DNA from: Curtobacterium sp. MCPF17_052
Lineage (GTDB): Bacteria; Actinomycetota; Actinomycetes; Actinomycetales; Microbacteriaceae
DNA: 64,000 nt
Reading direction: 5' to 3'
Assembly (NCBI RefSeq): GCF_003234085.1
Contig: NZ_QKSD01000006.1
Span: 1 to 64,000, forward strand
Below are positions 44,779-53,266 of the stretch, one piece after another. Below the pieces are notes generated by a model that was given only the letters and a program-made list of their open reading frames with translations, was not told the origin of the DNA and made no database searches. Position 1 is the first letter of the stretch. Each line of letters begins with the position of its first letter. The position numbers and the translations under genes are program-made.

Positions 44779-45861
44779 CTACGCGAGCGGGACCGCCGCC
44801 GGCCGGGAGGCCCGGCTCACCACCTCGACGACGCCGTGCGTCCGCCCCGCGGTCACGATGGACTCCATGACGTCGAGCACGTGGAACGCGAGGTCACCGG
44901 AGGCCCGGTGCGGCTCCCCCGACGCGATCGCCCGCGCCATGTCGGCGAGACCGACGCCCCGTCCGGCGTCGGGGAACCCGGCGAGGACGGGCAGTTCCCG
45001 GAACGTCCGGTCCGCAGGCGCCGCGATCCGGGTCGGGTCGGAAAACCGGTTCGGATCGGCGACCGACAGCGACCCGGCGGTGCCGTGCACCTCGAACAGC
45101 GGCGCCTCGGTCGCCCACACCTCGAACGACACCGTGAGCGTGGAGACGACCCCGCCCTCGTGCTCCAGGATCGCGACGACGTGGGTGTCGACGTCGACGG
45201 CCAGGACCTGCCCGGCGTTCGGCCCGGTCGCGACCGTGCGTTCCCGGGTCGACCGGGTGGTGCTCCCGCTGACGCGCACGACGGACCCGAAGAACGTGAC
45301 GAGGCTGGTCAGGTAGTACGGGCCCATGTCCAGCAGTGGACCGCCGCCGGGCTGGTAGTAGAAGCCGGGCGCCGGGTGCCAGAGCTCGTGGCCGGGCGCG
45401 CTCCACGACACCGCGGCCGCGACGGGCGTGCCGATCCGACCCTCGTCGAGTGCGGCGCGGGCGGTCTGCACACCGGTGCCGAGCACGGTGTCCGGCGCGC
45501 TGCCGACCCGCCGGCCCGCGGTCCGGGCGGCGGCGAGCACCGGAGATGCCTCGGCGGTGCTCAGCGCGAGCGGCTTCTCGCCGTAGACGTGCTTGCCCGC
45601 AGCGAGTGCCCGGAGTGCCACCTCGGCGTGCGCCGCCGGGACCGTCAGGTTCAACACGACGTCGACCTCGTCCGACTGCAGGAGCTCGTCGACCCCGAGG
45701 GCGTGCACGCCCTGCTCGTCGGCGACCGTCGCAGCCCGGGCGGTGTCGAGGTCGGCGACCGCGGTGAGCCGGAGGTCGGGCAGCGACGGGAACTGCTCGA
45801 GGTACTGCCGGCTGATGTTGCCGACGCCGACCATGCCGACGCGGAGGGGTGCGGCGCTCAT
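44779..45861 (-). CDS. Gfo/Idh/MocA-family oxidoreductase
   Basis: A 360-residue NAD(P)-dependent sugar or inositol dehydrogenase-like protein. The Rossmann N-terminus is LRVGMVGVGNISRQYLEQF, the conserved GKHVYGEKPLALS (with the catalytic Lys of the EKP motif) lies at about residues 89-101, and the C-terminal alpha/beta domain carries DMGPYYLTSLVTFFG. Third gene of an overlapping three-gene operon (46586, 45858, 44779), which suggests a pathway of successive sugar oxidation/isomerisation steps. Substrate unknown. Confidence 0.9.
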   Translation of the reverse strand: MSAAPLRVGMVGVGNISRQYLEQFPSLPDLRLTAVADLDTARAATVADEQGVHALGVDELLQSDEVDVVLNLTVPAAHAEVALRALAAGKHVYGEKPLALSTAEASPVLAAARTAGRRVGSAPDTVLGTGVQTARAALDEGRIGTPVAAAVSWSAPGHELWHPAPGFYYQPGGGPLLDMGPYYLTSLVTFFGSVVRVSGSTTRSTRERTVATGPNAGQVLAVDVDTHVVAILEHEGGVVSTLTVSFEVWATEAPLFEVHGTAGSLSVADPNRFSDPTRIAAPADRTFRELPVLAGFPDAGRGVGLADMARAIASGEPHRASGDLAFHVLDVMESIVTAGRTHGVVEVVSRASRPAAVPLA

Positions 45862-46550
45862 CGGGCGGCCCACAGCAGGCCGCGCTCGATGATCGTGCGG
45901 ACGGGTTGCGACTCGACGATCTCGATGCGGTGCCCGGGCGCCGAGACGAAGATCCGCCCCTTGCCCCACTGCCGGGTCCAGATCGCCGGCGAGGTCACCG
46001 GCCGGTTCCAGGCGTCCCAGCTCCGGGCCTCCTGGGTGGTGGTGGCGAGCACGTCGTCGTACTCGTCGCTGAGCACCCAGTACTGCTCGCTGACCAGGTC
46101 GAAGTCGTCGATGCCCTGCGTGATCGGGTGCTCGCGGCCGAGGTCCGTCACGTGCACCGTGTAGGGGATGTAGTTGTCGGACTGCTCGCCGACGCGCTCG
46201 GACGGGTGCTTGCCCGCGTGGTGGGCGAACTGGCCACCGATCATGTGCAGGTAGTCGGCGTTGTCCCGGTACGAGTCCGCGATGCCGCCGTGCCACCCGG
46301 CCATGCCGGTGCCGGCGAGGACGGCGCGCTGCAGGCCGGCGAACTCCTCCTTCGCGATGGTCGACATCGTGTTGACCTGCACCACGAGGTCGACCGTGTC
46401 CATCACGGCCTGGTCGGCGTAGACGGCGGTGCCCTCCTCGACACGGACGTCGAAGCCGTTGTCGCGCAGGAAGGGGATGAACAGCTCGGTGGTCTCGACG
46501 GGCATGTGCCCGTCCCAACCGCCGCGGACGACGAGTGCCTGGCGTTGCAT
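45858..46550 (-). CDS. ThuA-domain (trehalose utilisation-like) protein
   Basis: A 230-residue protein of the ThuA family (class I glutamine amidotransferase-like fold): QALVVRGGWDGHMPVETTELF at the start, AGTGMAGWHGGIADSYR and GQFAHHAGKHPSE in the middle. Its role is unresolved; family members accompany Gfo/Idh/MocA oxidoreductases in sugar catabolic operons, as here. An ATG at 46589 would overlap the upstream stop by 4 nt, but the ATG at 46550 has a good AGGAG 8 nt before it and fits the family N-terminus, so I use the latter. Confidence 0.88.
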   Translation of the reverse strand: MQRQALVVRGGWDGHMPVETTELFIPFLRDNGFDVRVEEGTAVYADQAVMDTVDLVVQVNTMSTIAKEEFAGLQRAVLAGTGMAGWHGGIADSYRDNADYLHMIGGQFAHHAGKHPSERVGEQSDNYIPYTVHVTDLGREHPITQGIDDFDLVSEQYWVLSDEYDDVLATTTQEARSWDAWNRPVTSPAIWTRQWGKGRIFVSAPGHRIEIVESQPVRTIIERGLLWAAR

Positions 46551-46585
46551 GGGTGCTGCTCCTGAGGATTCGGGGGAGGGAGGGG

Positions 46586-47779
46586 TCATCGCGTGGGGAT
46601 GGTCGTCCAGGCGCTGCCGTCGGCGGCGCTCCGCTGCACGGCGTCCAGGACGTCCTGCACGTGCAACCCCACGGCGAAGGACGGCTCGGGCTGCTGTCCG
46701 GTGGTGATCGCGGTGACGAAGTCGGCGACCTCGTGGACGAACGTGTGCTCGTAGCCGATCGTGTGCCCGGTCGGCCACCAGTGCGCCATGTACGGGTGCT
46801 CCGGTTCGGTGACGAGCACCCGGCGGAACCCCTGCTCGCCCGCCGGAGCGGCCTGGTCGTACACGCGGAGTTCGTTCATGGCCTCCAGGTCGAAGGCGAT
46901 CGCTCCGGTGGACCCGCTGATCTCGATGGTCAGACCGTTCCTCCGCCCGGTCGCGTACCGGGTGGCCTCGAACGAGGCGACGGACCCACCGGGCCGGGCC
47001 GCGCCTCCCGTCAGTCGCCCCAGGAACCAGGCCGCGTCGTCGACCGTGACCCGGCCGCGCTCCTCCGAGGCTGTACCGGACAGGCCGACACCCCCGGCGA
47101 GCAACGGGCGCTCGTGCACGAACGTCTCGAGCGTGCCGCTCACGGTGCCGAGCGTCGCGCCCGTGATGTGCTCGACGAGGTCCACGGCGTGCGCGCCGAT
47201 GTCGCCGAGCGAGCCGGACCCGGCGAGGGACGCGTCCAGCCGCCACGTCATCGGACCGTCCGCGTCGGTGAGCCAGTCCTGCAGGTACAGCGCACGAGCG
47301 TGGCGGACCTCGCCGATCCGGCCGGCCTGCACGAGCTGCCGGGCGAACGCGAGGGCGGGGACGCGCCGGTAGCTGAAGCCCACCATCGAGCGCACCCCGC
47401 GCGTCGCGGCCGACGAAGCGGCGGCGACCATGGCCTCCGCCTCGGCGACGGTGTTGGCGAGCGGCTTCTCGCAGAGGACGTGCTTGCCGGCCTCCAGGGC
47501 AGCGATCGCGACCTCGACGTGCGACGACCCCGGCGAGCAGACGTCGACGACGTCGACGTCGGGGTCCTCGACGACGCGACGCCAGTCGGTCTCGGCGCGT
47601 TGCCAGCCGAAGCGGTCGCGGGCCGCCTCGGTGCGCTCGAGGTCGCGGCCGACCACGACGGTCATCTCGGGCTCCCGCTCGAGCGGGAAGAAGCGTGGCG
47701 CCACCCGCCAGGCCTGCGAGTGGGCGGCTCCCATGAAGCCGTGCCCGATCATCGCGACCCGCAACCGGTCCTCCGTCAT
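46586..47779 (-). CDS. Gfo/Idh/MocA-family oxidoreductase
   Basis: A 397-residue NAD(P)-dependent dehydrogenase: Rossmann motif VAMIGHGFMGAAHSQAW, GKHVLCEKPLANTVAEAEAM (catalytic Lys), and LGDIGAHAVDLVEHITG in the C-terminal domain. First gene of the Gfo-ThuA-Gfo operon. It differs clearly from the one at 44779, so the two probably act on different intermediates. Substrate unknown; inositol or sugar-type. Confidence 0.9.
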   Translation of the reverse strand: MTEDRLRVAMIGHGFMGAAHSQAWRVAPRFFPLEREPEMTVVVGRDLERTEAARDRFGWQRAETDWRRVVEDPDVDVVDVCSPGSSHVEVAIAALEAGKHVLCEKPLANTVAEAEAMVAAASSAATRGVRSMVGFSYRRVPALAFARQLVQAGRIGEVRHARALYLQDWLTDADGPMTWRLDASLAGSGSLGDIGAHAVDLVEHITGATLGTVSGTLETFVHERPLLAGGVGLSGTASEERGRVTVDDAAWFLGRLTGGAARPGGSVASFEATRYATGRRNGLTIEISGSTGAIAFDLEAMNELRVYDQAAPAGEQGFRRVLVTEPEHPYMAHWWPTGHTIGYEHTFVHEVADFVTAITTGQQPEPSFAVGLHVQDVLDAVQRSAADGSAWTTIPTR

Positions 47780-47916
47780 CGCATGCTCCCTCGCATCGTG
47801 CGTCTGCGGTCGACGCTACGGACGGGCGGGCGGCCGGGACAAGCCGGACGGGAGGACCGGAAAACTTTCGTGCGCCGTCTCGCGCCGTCGACCGCGTTCC
47901 GCCCGATGCGGACGCG

Positions 47917-48564
47917 TCAGCGTGCGCCGTACGCCCGCATGAACGCGTGCACGCCGCTCGTCATGATGTCGCGGACCTCGGCACGCGCGGGTTCACCCGG
48001 GATCCAGTTGTTCCAGGCGAGCAGGGTGGTGAGCGCGTTGAAGTGGTCCGACGCCAGGCGCGGGTCATCGGCGTCGAGCAGGCCGGTGCCCGCGAAGTGT
48101 GCGATCCGCTCGGCGAGAGCTTCTTCCGGGGCGGAGTTCAGTGGGTGCTGCTCCAACTCCGGCAGCAGCGTGCGGTTCTCCGAGATGAGCTTGACGGTGG
48201 TGGCGTAGTCCGAGGAGCCGAGCATCGACGACCCGATCTCGACGGCGAACTCCGTGAGTGCGCCTTCCAGAGCGGCGGTGTCGGGGATGTCCGCCTCGTC
48301 GGAGAGGTGCGTGTCCAGGGCCGTCCGGAGCGACGCGACCAGGGACTCGCCGGCGTCGACCACGACCCCGAGGAGCAGCCCGCGCTTGTCGCCGTAGTAG
48401 TCGTACACGGTGCGCTTGGAGACTCCGGCCCGCGCGGCGACCGCGTCCATGCTCGTGCGGTCGACGCCGTCCCGCACGAAGAGTTCCCGTGCAGCGGCCA
48501 TGATCGCTGATCGTTTCTCCGCCTGGCCCTGGCGGAGCGGTCTCGACGGTACGGCAGCTCCCAC
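47917..48564 (-). CDS. TetR-family repressor
   Basis: A 215-residue TetR protein. HTH: REKRSAIMAAAR-like helix followed by TSMDAVAARAGVSKRTVYDYYGDKRGLL (about residues 38-65). The C-terminal domain is of the AefR-like type (Pfam TetR_C), with FAVEIGSSMLGSSDYATTVKLI. It is divergent from an MFS exporter 57 nt away, with a palindromic site between. The frame continues upstream but no start is available before the GTG at 48564. Confidence 0.88.
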   Translation of the reverse strand: MGAAVPSRPLRQGQAEKRSAIMAAARELFVRDGVDRTSMDAVAARAGVSKRTVYDYYGDKRGLLLGVVVDAGESLVASLRTALDTHLSDEADIPDTAALEGALTEFAVEIGSSMLGSSDYATTVKLISENRTLLPELEQHPLNSAPEEALAERIAHFAGTGLLDADDPRLASDHFNALTTLLAWNNWIPGEPARAEVRDIMTSGVHAFMRAYGAR

Positions 48565-48593
48565 ACAGCTGACCTTACCGGTCTTGCTGAGAA

Positions 48594-48611
48594 CTACACT
48601 GCACGGTGTAG
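48594..48611. promoter_or_regulatory. Candidate TetR operator between tetR and MFS gene
   Basis: CTACACTGCACGGTGTAG: perfect 6-bp arms (CTACAC/GTGTAG) around 6 nt, 10 nt upstream of the MFS ATG and 29 nt upstream of the tetR start. Placed to repress both promoters. Confidence 0.75.
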
Positions 48612-48621
48612 TGTGCGCAGC

Positions 48622-50040
48622 ATGACGACAACCAACCCACTCCCTCCCTCCACCGACACCGCGCCGGTGAGCGCCCGGCGGCTCAACGCCATCAGCCTCG
48701 TGCTGGTGCTCGGAGCCCTCACCACACTCCTCGACACGACCATCGTGAACATCGCGCTCGACCACCTCCACCGCGTGTTCCATGCACCCGTGGCCGACAC
48801 GCAGTGGATCGCGACCGGCTACCTGCTCGCCTACGTCTCGGTGATCCCGGTGTCCGGTTGGCTCTCGGAACGGATCGGTGCCCGCTCCACGTGGATGGTC
48901 GCGGTCGGCCTGTTCACGGTCGGCTCGCTCCTGTGCGGTCTCGCCTGGTCACTGCCCTCACTCGTCGTGTTCCGGGTGCTCCAGGGCCTCGGCGCCGGAC
49001 TGGTGCTCCCGGTGACGATCACGATCCTGACCCGCGCCGCCGGTCGCGAGCGGATCGGCCGGGCGATCGCGACGATCGGCCTGATCGGGCAGCTCGCGCC
49101 GATCCTCGGCCCGATCATCGGCGGCTCGATCGTCCAGTCGATCAGCTGGCACTGGCTGTTCTTCGTGAACGTCCCGATCTGCGTCGCCGCACTCGTGCTC
49201 GCACCGCGGTACCTGCCGGCGACGACCGGCCAGCGCGGCCACCGGTTCGACCTGCTCGGCTTCGTGTTGCTGACGCCCGGCGTCGCTCTGGTCGCCTTCG
49301 GCGTGAGCCAACTCACCGGTACCGAGGGCTTCCGTGCGGTGCAGGCGTGGCTCCCCCTCACGGTCGGCGTGGCGCTCCTCGTGGCGTTCGTCCTCACCGC
49401 GCTCCGTCGCGGGACGCAGGCCCTGGTCGACGTCCGTGTGTTCGCCCGGCGCAGTTTCGGCCTGTCGAGCGTCATCACGTTCGTCGGCGGGTTCTCGATG
49501 TACGCGCTGATGTTCCTCCTGCCGCTCTGGTACCAGCAGGTCCGCGGCGTCAGCGTGCTCCAGACGGGGCTGCTGCTCATCCCGCAGGGACTCGGCACGA
49601 TGGCCTTCATCGTGCTCAGCCGCAAGATGTCCGCCCGGATCGACCAGCGGGTCGTCGTGGCGGGCGGCGTCGTGCTGCTCATGCTCGGCATCGTCCCGTT
49701 CGCCACGGCCGGTGCCAGCGGGGAGTCGGTCCTGCTGCTGGCCGCGCAGTTCGTCCAGGGCTTCGGGATGGGTGCGGCGTCGCTCCCGGTGATGACCCTG
49801 GCGTTCGCGAGCCTCAGTCAGGCCGAGACCCCGAGAGGGAGCGCGGCGTTCAGCATCGTCCAGCGCGTCGGCGCCCCGTTCGGTGTGACGGTGGTCGCGG
49901 TGATCCTGGAGCACTTCCTCGCCGGGGCCGCCACCCCGACGGCGGTGGCCGGCGCGTTCACCGGCACGTTCTGGTGGGTCTTCGGGCTGAGCGCGATCCC
50001 GCTCGTGCTCGCCTGGTTCATGCCCCGCACCCGCTCCTGA
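48622..50040 (+). CDS. DHA2-family MFS multidrug exporter
   Basis: A 472-residue, 14-TM antiporter: TM1 motif LTTLLDTTIVNIALDHLH (DHA2 signature with Asp), SGWLSERIGARSTWMVAVG (motif A), RVLQGLGAGLVLPVTITIL and LIGQLAPILGPIIGGSIV (motif C). Similar in class to the exporter at 26.5 kb but clearly a different subgroup (EmrB/LfrA/MdtD-like). Controlled by the divergent TetR repressor. An in-frame ATG at 48613 would add three residues. Confidence 0.93.
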   Translation: MTTTNPLPPSTDTAPVSARRLNAISLVLVLGALTTLLDTTIVNIALDHLHRVFHAPVADTQWIATGYLLAYVSVIPVSGWLSERIGARSTWMVAVGLFTVGSLLCGLAWSLPSLVVFRVLQGLGAGLVLPVTITILTRAAGRERIGRAIATIGLIGQLAPILGPIIGGSIVQSISWHWLFFVNVPICVAALVLAPRYLPATTGQRGHRFDLLGFVLLTPGVALVAFGVSQLTGTEGFRAVQAWLPLTVGVALLVAFVLTALRRGTQALVDVRVFARRSFGLSSVITFVGGFSMYALMFLLPLWYQQVRGVSVLQTGLLLIPQGLGTMAFIVLSRKMSARIDQRVVVAGGVVLLMLGIVPFATAGASGESVLLLAAQFVQGFGMGAASLPVMTLAFASLSQAETPRGSAAFSIVQRVGAPFGVTVVAVILEHFLAGAATPTAVAGAFTGTFWWVFGLSAIPLVLAWFMPRTRS

Positions 50041-50050
50041 CGGCGTCGCG

Positions 50051-50080
50051 GCGTGCCGTCCGCGGCGGCGGGCGGCACGC
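50051..50080. terminator. Hairpin terminator after MFS exporter
   Basis: Arms GCGTGCCGTCCG (50051-50062) and CGGGCGGCACGC (50069-50080) pair with one G-U, 6-nt loop, 11 nt after the stop codon. Confidence 0.7.
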
Positions 50081-50235
50081 GGCGACACATCCGGGTCCGT
50101 CACATCGTGCGAACGCCGTCGACGCCGGCCGGATCGGTGCCCGACCGGCAGGTGCGGGGCTGACGGCCCGGCAGTGCAGGGCCTGCCGGCTCAGTCGCGG
50201 GTGGCGATGGCGGACGTCGTCGGGATGCGGTCGGG

Positions 50236-50607
50236 TCAGACCGTACCGGCCGCGACGTCGTCCGCGGTGAGCCCGACGGTGTCGTCGACCAGCCGGACCA
50301 CCACCGTGATGGTGTCGGGGCGAGGGCCGGGCTCGGCGTCCACGACGGAGCGGATGCGTTCACCGACCTCGCGCACGGTCTCCGTCGCGGGTCGAGCACC
50401 GTCGACCGCGACCTCCGCGGCGATCCGGACGGCCCCACCGCCGCGGTGGACGTCCACCATGGTCCCCGGCTGACGGAGTTCGAGTTGCGCCGCCACCGCG
50501 TCCGCCGCGACCCGCACGATCGACTGCGCCGGGAACACGTGGCTCACGCCGTCGGTCCCGCGCGCGACGTCGGTCAAGCGGCGGGACAGCTCCTGGTCGT
50601 CGGCCAC
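50236..50607 (-). CDS. Hypothetical protein of sigma/Asp23 operon
   Basis: A 123-residue soluble alpha/beta protein, rich in Val and Asp, with VHRGGGAVRIAAEVAVDGA and TVREVGERIRSVVDAE. It starts with GTG 9 nt after the Asp23-like gene (reading on the minus strand). This pattern (ECF sigma factor, Asp23/Gls24-like protein, small alpha/beta protein) is recurrent in actinobacteria. The strand-helix order resembles a degenerate Asp23 domain, but I would not assert it. Confidence 0.65.
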   Translation of the reverse strand: MADDQELSRRLTDVARGTDGVSHVFPAQSIVRVAADAVAAQLELRQPGTMVDVHRGGGAVRIAAEVAVDGARPATETVREVGERIRSVVDAEPGPRPDTITVVVRLVDDTVGLTADDVAAGTV

Positions 50608-50615
50608 GGGTGCTC

Positions 50616-51209
50616 CTAGGGGACGTAGACGTCGTCGAAACGGACGTCGATCTGCTCGATGACGAGTTCGGTGTGACGGGTGAGCACGTCCACCACACGA
50701 CGTCGGAGGCGGTCGGCGGTCTGCTCGGCGACCTGGCCGTAGGCGATGGCCGCGGTCAGGTCGACGGTGATCGGCGTGCCCGGGGTCGAGACGTCACCGG
50801 TCAGGGTGCACCGTCCCATCACGATCCCGCCGGTGCTGTCACCGGCGCGGCGGATGAGGTTGCGGACCGCGGCCTCGGTCAGCACGAGTCGCAGCCGCGG
50901 GTCCGGATGACTGACGGGGACGTCACGTCCGGACGTGATCTCCGCCCGGATCGTGGTGAGCAGGCCGTCGATCCAGGCGTTCTCGCGGTCGGGGTCGGCG
51001 TCGGCACGACGCTGCATGGCGTCGACCGAGAGCTCGCGGAGGCGCTGCATGTTCGACAGGGCGAGGCGGCAGGCGGCGGACGACTCGATGTCCGGGTCCC
51101 GGGGGGTCCGCCCGCGGTCCAGGTACTCCGCGAGCTCGTCGAAGGTGTGGCCGTCGAGGTCGGCGTCGGGCAGGACGTCGGCAGGCAGGGTCTGGTCGTC
51201 GTCGCTCAT
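50616..51209 (-). CDS. Asp23/Gls24-like alkaline-shock-type protein
   Basis: A 197-residue protein. The N-terminal half (DGHTFDELAEYLDRGRTPRDPDIESSAAC) is a helical module common to the sigma-linked Asp23 proteins of actinobacteria; the C-terminal half has the Asp23 strand-helix pattern (GRCTLTGDVSTPGTPITVDLTAAIAYGQVAEQTADRL). Asp23 proteins associate with the membrane and respond to cell-wall stress. Its ATG overlaps the sigma factor stop by 4 nt, so it is part of a sigma-factor operon. Confidence 0.75.
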   Translation of the reverse strand: MSDDDQTLPADVLPDADLDGHTFDELAEYLDRGRTPRDPDIESSAACRLALSNMQRLRELSVDAMQRRADADPDRENAWIDGLLTTIRAEITSGRDVPVSHPDPRLRLVLTEAAVRNLIRRAGDSTGGIVMGRCTLTGDVSTPGTPITVDLTAAIAYGQVAEQTADRLRRRVVDVLTRHTELVIEQIDVRFDDVYVP

Positions 51210-51763
51210 CGCCACGCCTCCATCTCCCGGAGCAGGAACTGCCGTGCCCGAGCGAGGAGCCCTCGGACCGTCGAGACCGGCAGCTCGAGCGCCTCGCTGA
51301 TCTCCTGGTAGCTGTACCCGGCCGTCTCCCGCAACAGCCAGCAGCGACGCTGGTCGGCAGGGAGCCGGTCCAACGCAGCCCACATCGCGTCGAGCTGCAG
51401 CCGCGCCTCGACGATACGCTCCGGGCTCTGAGACGGGTCCGCGGGAGGTTCGATCTCGTCGACGTCGTCGTGGTGCCGGCGTCGGCGGAGCCGGTCGATC
51501 GCCTTCCGGGTGACGATCTGCATCATCCACGGCCGGAAGCGGGCGGGGGTGTCGAGGTCCGACAGACGGCGCCACCCGGTGAGGAACGACTCCTGCACGA
51601 CGTCGTCGGACTCGACGTTCGATCCGAGCATCTGTTCGGCGTAGACGCGCATCAGCGGACCGTGACGACGGGCGAGGACGGCGAAGGCCGGTACGTCGCC
51701 GTCCACGGCGCGGACGACGAGCGTCGAGTCCTCGGCGCGGCCGAGCGGGTCATCGTCGCGCAT
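51206..51763 (-). CDS. ECF-type RNA polymerase sigma factor
   Basis: A 185-residue group IV sigma factor. Region 2 includes LARRHGPLMRVYAEQMLGSNVESDDVVQESFLTGWRRL with the -10-binding helix; region 4 is DRLPADQRRCWLLRETAGYSYQEISEALELPVSTVRGLLARAR (HTH for the -35). No anti-sigma factor with a zinc motif is adjacent; instead Asp23-like proteins follow, so they may take part in its control. Promoters it reads are unknown. Confidence 0.92.
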   Translation of the reverse strand: MRDDDPLGRAEDSTLVVRAVDGDVPAFAVLARRHGPLMRVYAEQMLGSNVESDDVVQESFLTGWRRLSDLDTPARFRPWMMQIVTRKAIDRLRRRRHHDDVDEIEPPADPSQSPERIVEARLQLDAMWAALDRLPADQRRCWLLRETAGYSYQEISEALELPVSTVRGLLARARQFLLREMEAWR

Positions 51764-51918
51764 CCTCACCTTCCGACGGTCCAGGGGTTCGTCCGTCCGG
51801 TCGACGGCCGCATCCGAGCATGCACCGTCGCCCCCGGACTCGCCCGCACGGAACGGATTCGTGACGGAATGCCCGGTCGGTCCGTCCAAGGAGGGGGCGT
51901 CCCGACAGGAAGCAGACG

Positions 51919-52125
51919 ATGCACGACCGACCGACCACCGATCCCCGCGCCGTGACACCTGTCGGACGTGCGGGACCGGACCGCGACGAGGGCTGCCCGG
52001 GTCGTTTCGACAGCTGGCACTGCGGGCTCCCGCAGGGGCACGGCGGACTGCACGTCGCCGAAGAGCCCCAGGGTCGGACCACCTGGAACGACGCCCTGGA
52101 CGGCCGCGACCTCGGCTTCCTCTGA
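51919..52125 (+). CDS. Small Cys/His-motif protein
   Basis: A 68-residue protein with RFDSWHCGLPQGHGGLHVAEE and TTWNDALDGRDLGF. The CGLPxGHxGxH pattern is found in short actinobacterial proteins of unknown function and could bind a metal with the additional Cys at residue 26 (EGCPGRF). AGGAAG lies about 8 nt before the ATG. No functional context: it is divergent from the sigma-factor gene and convergent with a lacI gene. Confidence 0.6.
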   Translation: MHDRPTTDPRAVTPVGRAGPDRDEGCPGRFDSWHCGLPQGHGGLHVAEEPQGRTTWNDALDGRDLGFL

Positions 52126-52146
52126 CGCCCGCTTCTCGGCCCGGCC

Positions 52147-53202
52147 TCAGACCGTGTCGTCCGGACATCCGCACGAGCGTCGGAGGACGAGTTCGCCGGG
52201 GAACAGTTCGTGCGCGTGGTCGCGGTCGGCCGCCAGCAGTCGCGTGACCGCGCTCCGCGCCATCTCGTCGACCGGCTGCCGGAAGGTCGTCAGACCCGGC
52301 CAGGCGTACTCGGCTTCCGAGGAGCCGTCGAAGGACGCGATCGCGACGTCCTGCGGCACCCGGACACCGCGCTCGTGGAAGGCCCGCAGCACCCCGACCG
52401 CGGTCCGGTCGGACGCGACGAAGAGGGCACGTGGTCGGTGGCCCCCGTGGTGCGCACCGGAGCCGACGCGGGCCCGGTCGTCGGCGATCCGGTGTCCGGC
52501 GGCCCGACCGCCCGGACGGGTGACCTCGGCCGCCACGAACGGCCCGGCCGGCACTCCGGCCGCCGCACAGGCCTGCAGCCACCCGATGTACCGGGGTTCG
52601 GTCGGGTCGTCCTGTCCCACGAACCCGACCGATGCGTAGCCGTGCTCGAGCAGGTGCGTCGTCGCCGCGACCGCTCCCGCGCGGAGGTCGGTGCCGAGAC
52701 TCGCGACCCCGCGCTCACGGCTGGCCACGTTGAGGGCGATCCACGGCAGCCCCACGCCGTCGAGCGCCGCGCTGTCGAGCGGGGTGTCCCCCGCGAGCAC
52801 CAGCACCCCGTCGATCTGGCGCGCGGCGAACTCGCGGAACCGGGCGAGCACCTCGTCCGGTCGGAACGACGTGGCCGTCGTGTACAGGGCGTACCCGCGG
52901 TCGCGGGCCGCGGCCTCCAGGGTGCTCGCGTACTCGCCGAAGAACGGGTTCGTGAAGACGGGGTCGCTGCTGCTGGGCACGAGGAAGGCGAGGGTGTCCG
53001 CGGAGCCGGAGCGGAGGGCGCGTGCCGCCTGGTTCGGTCGGTACCCGAGCTGTTCGACGGCGGCCCGCACCCGTTCCGCCGTCGCGGCGGCCACCGGTGC
53101 CGTGCCGTTCAACGTGTAGCTGACGACGGCGTCGCTCACCCCGGCGAGCCGGGCGACGTCACGTCGTGTCGCCTTCCGCGGGGCCGGCGTCCCGTTCGTC
53201 AT
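52147..53202 (-). CDS. LacI-family transcriptional regulator
   Basis: A 351-residue regulator: HTH ATRRDVARLAGVSDAVVSYTLNGTAPV (about residues 10-36), hinge LGYRPNQAARALRSG, ligand domain with FLVPSSSDPVFTNPFFGEYA and IASFDGSSEAEYAWPGLTTF. The C-terminus ends in a Cys motif (RRSCGCPDD) typical of some actinobacterial LacI proteins. It lies downstream of the Gfo gene at 53267 in the same direction, 64 nt apart, so it may be co-transcribed with or control that gene. I see no clear operator in the gap. Confidence 0.9.
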   Translation of the reverse strand: MTNGTPAPRKATRRDVARLAGVSDAVVSYTLNGTAPVAAATAERVRAAVEQLGYRPNQAARALRSGSADTLAFLVPSSSDPVFTNPFFGEYASTLEAAARDRGYALYTTATSFRPDEVLARFREFAARQIDGVLVLAGDTPLDSAALDGVGLPWIALNVASRERGVASLGTDLRAGAVAATTHLLEHGYASVGFVGQDDPTEPRYIGWLQACAAAGVPAGPFVAAEVTRPGGRAAGHRIADDRARVGSGAHHGGHRPRALFVASDRTAVGVLRAFHERGVRVPQDVAIASFDGSSEAEYAWPGLTTFRQPVDEMARSAVTRLLAADRDHAHELFPGELVLRRSCGCPDDTV

Positions 53203-53266
53203 GCCCTGCGGCTCCGCACCGAGGCCGGCCCAGGGCGGCGCACACGCGGCCACGCCGCCCGACCGG

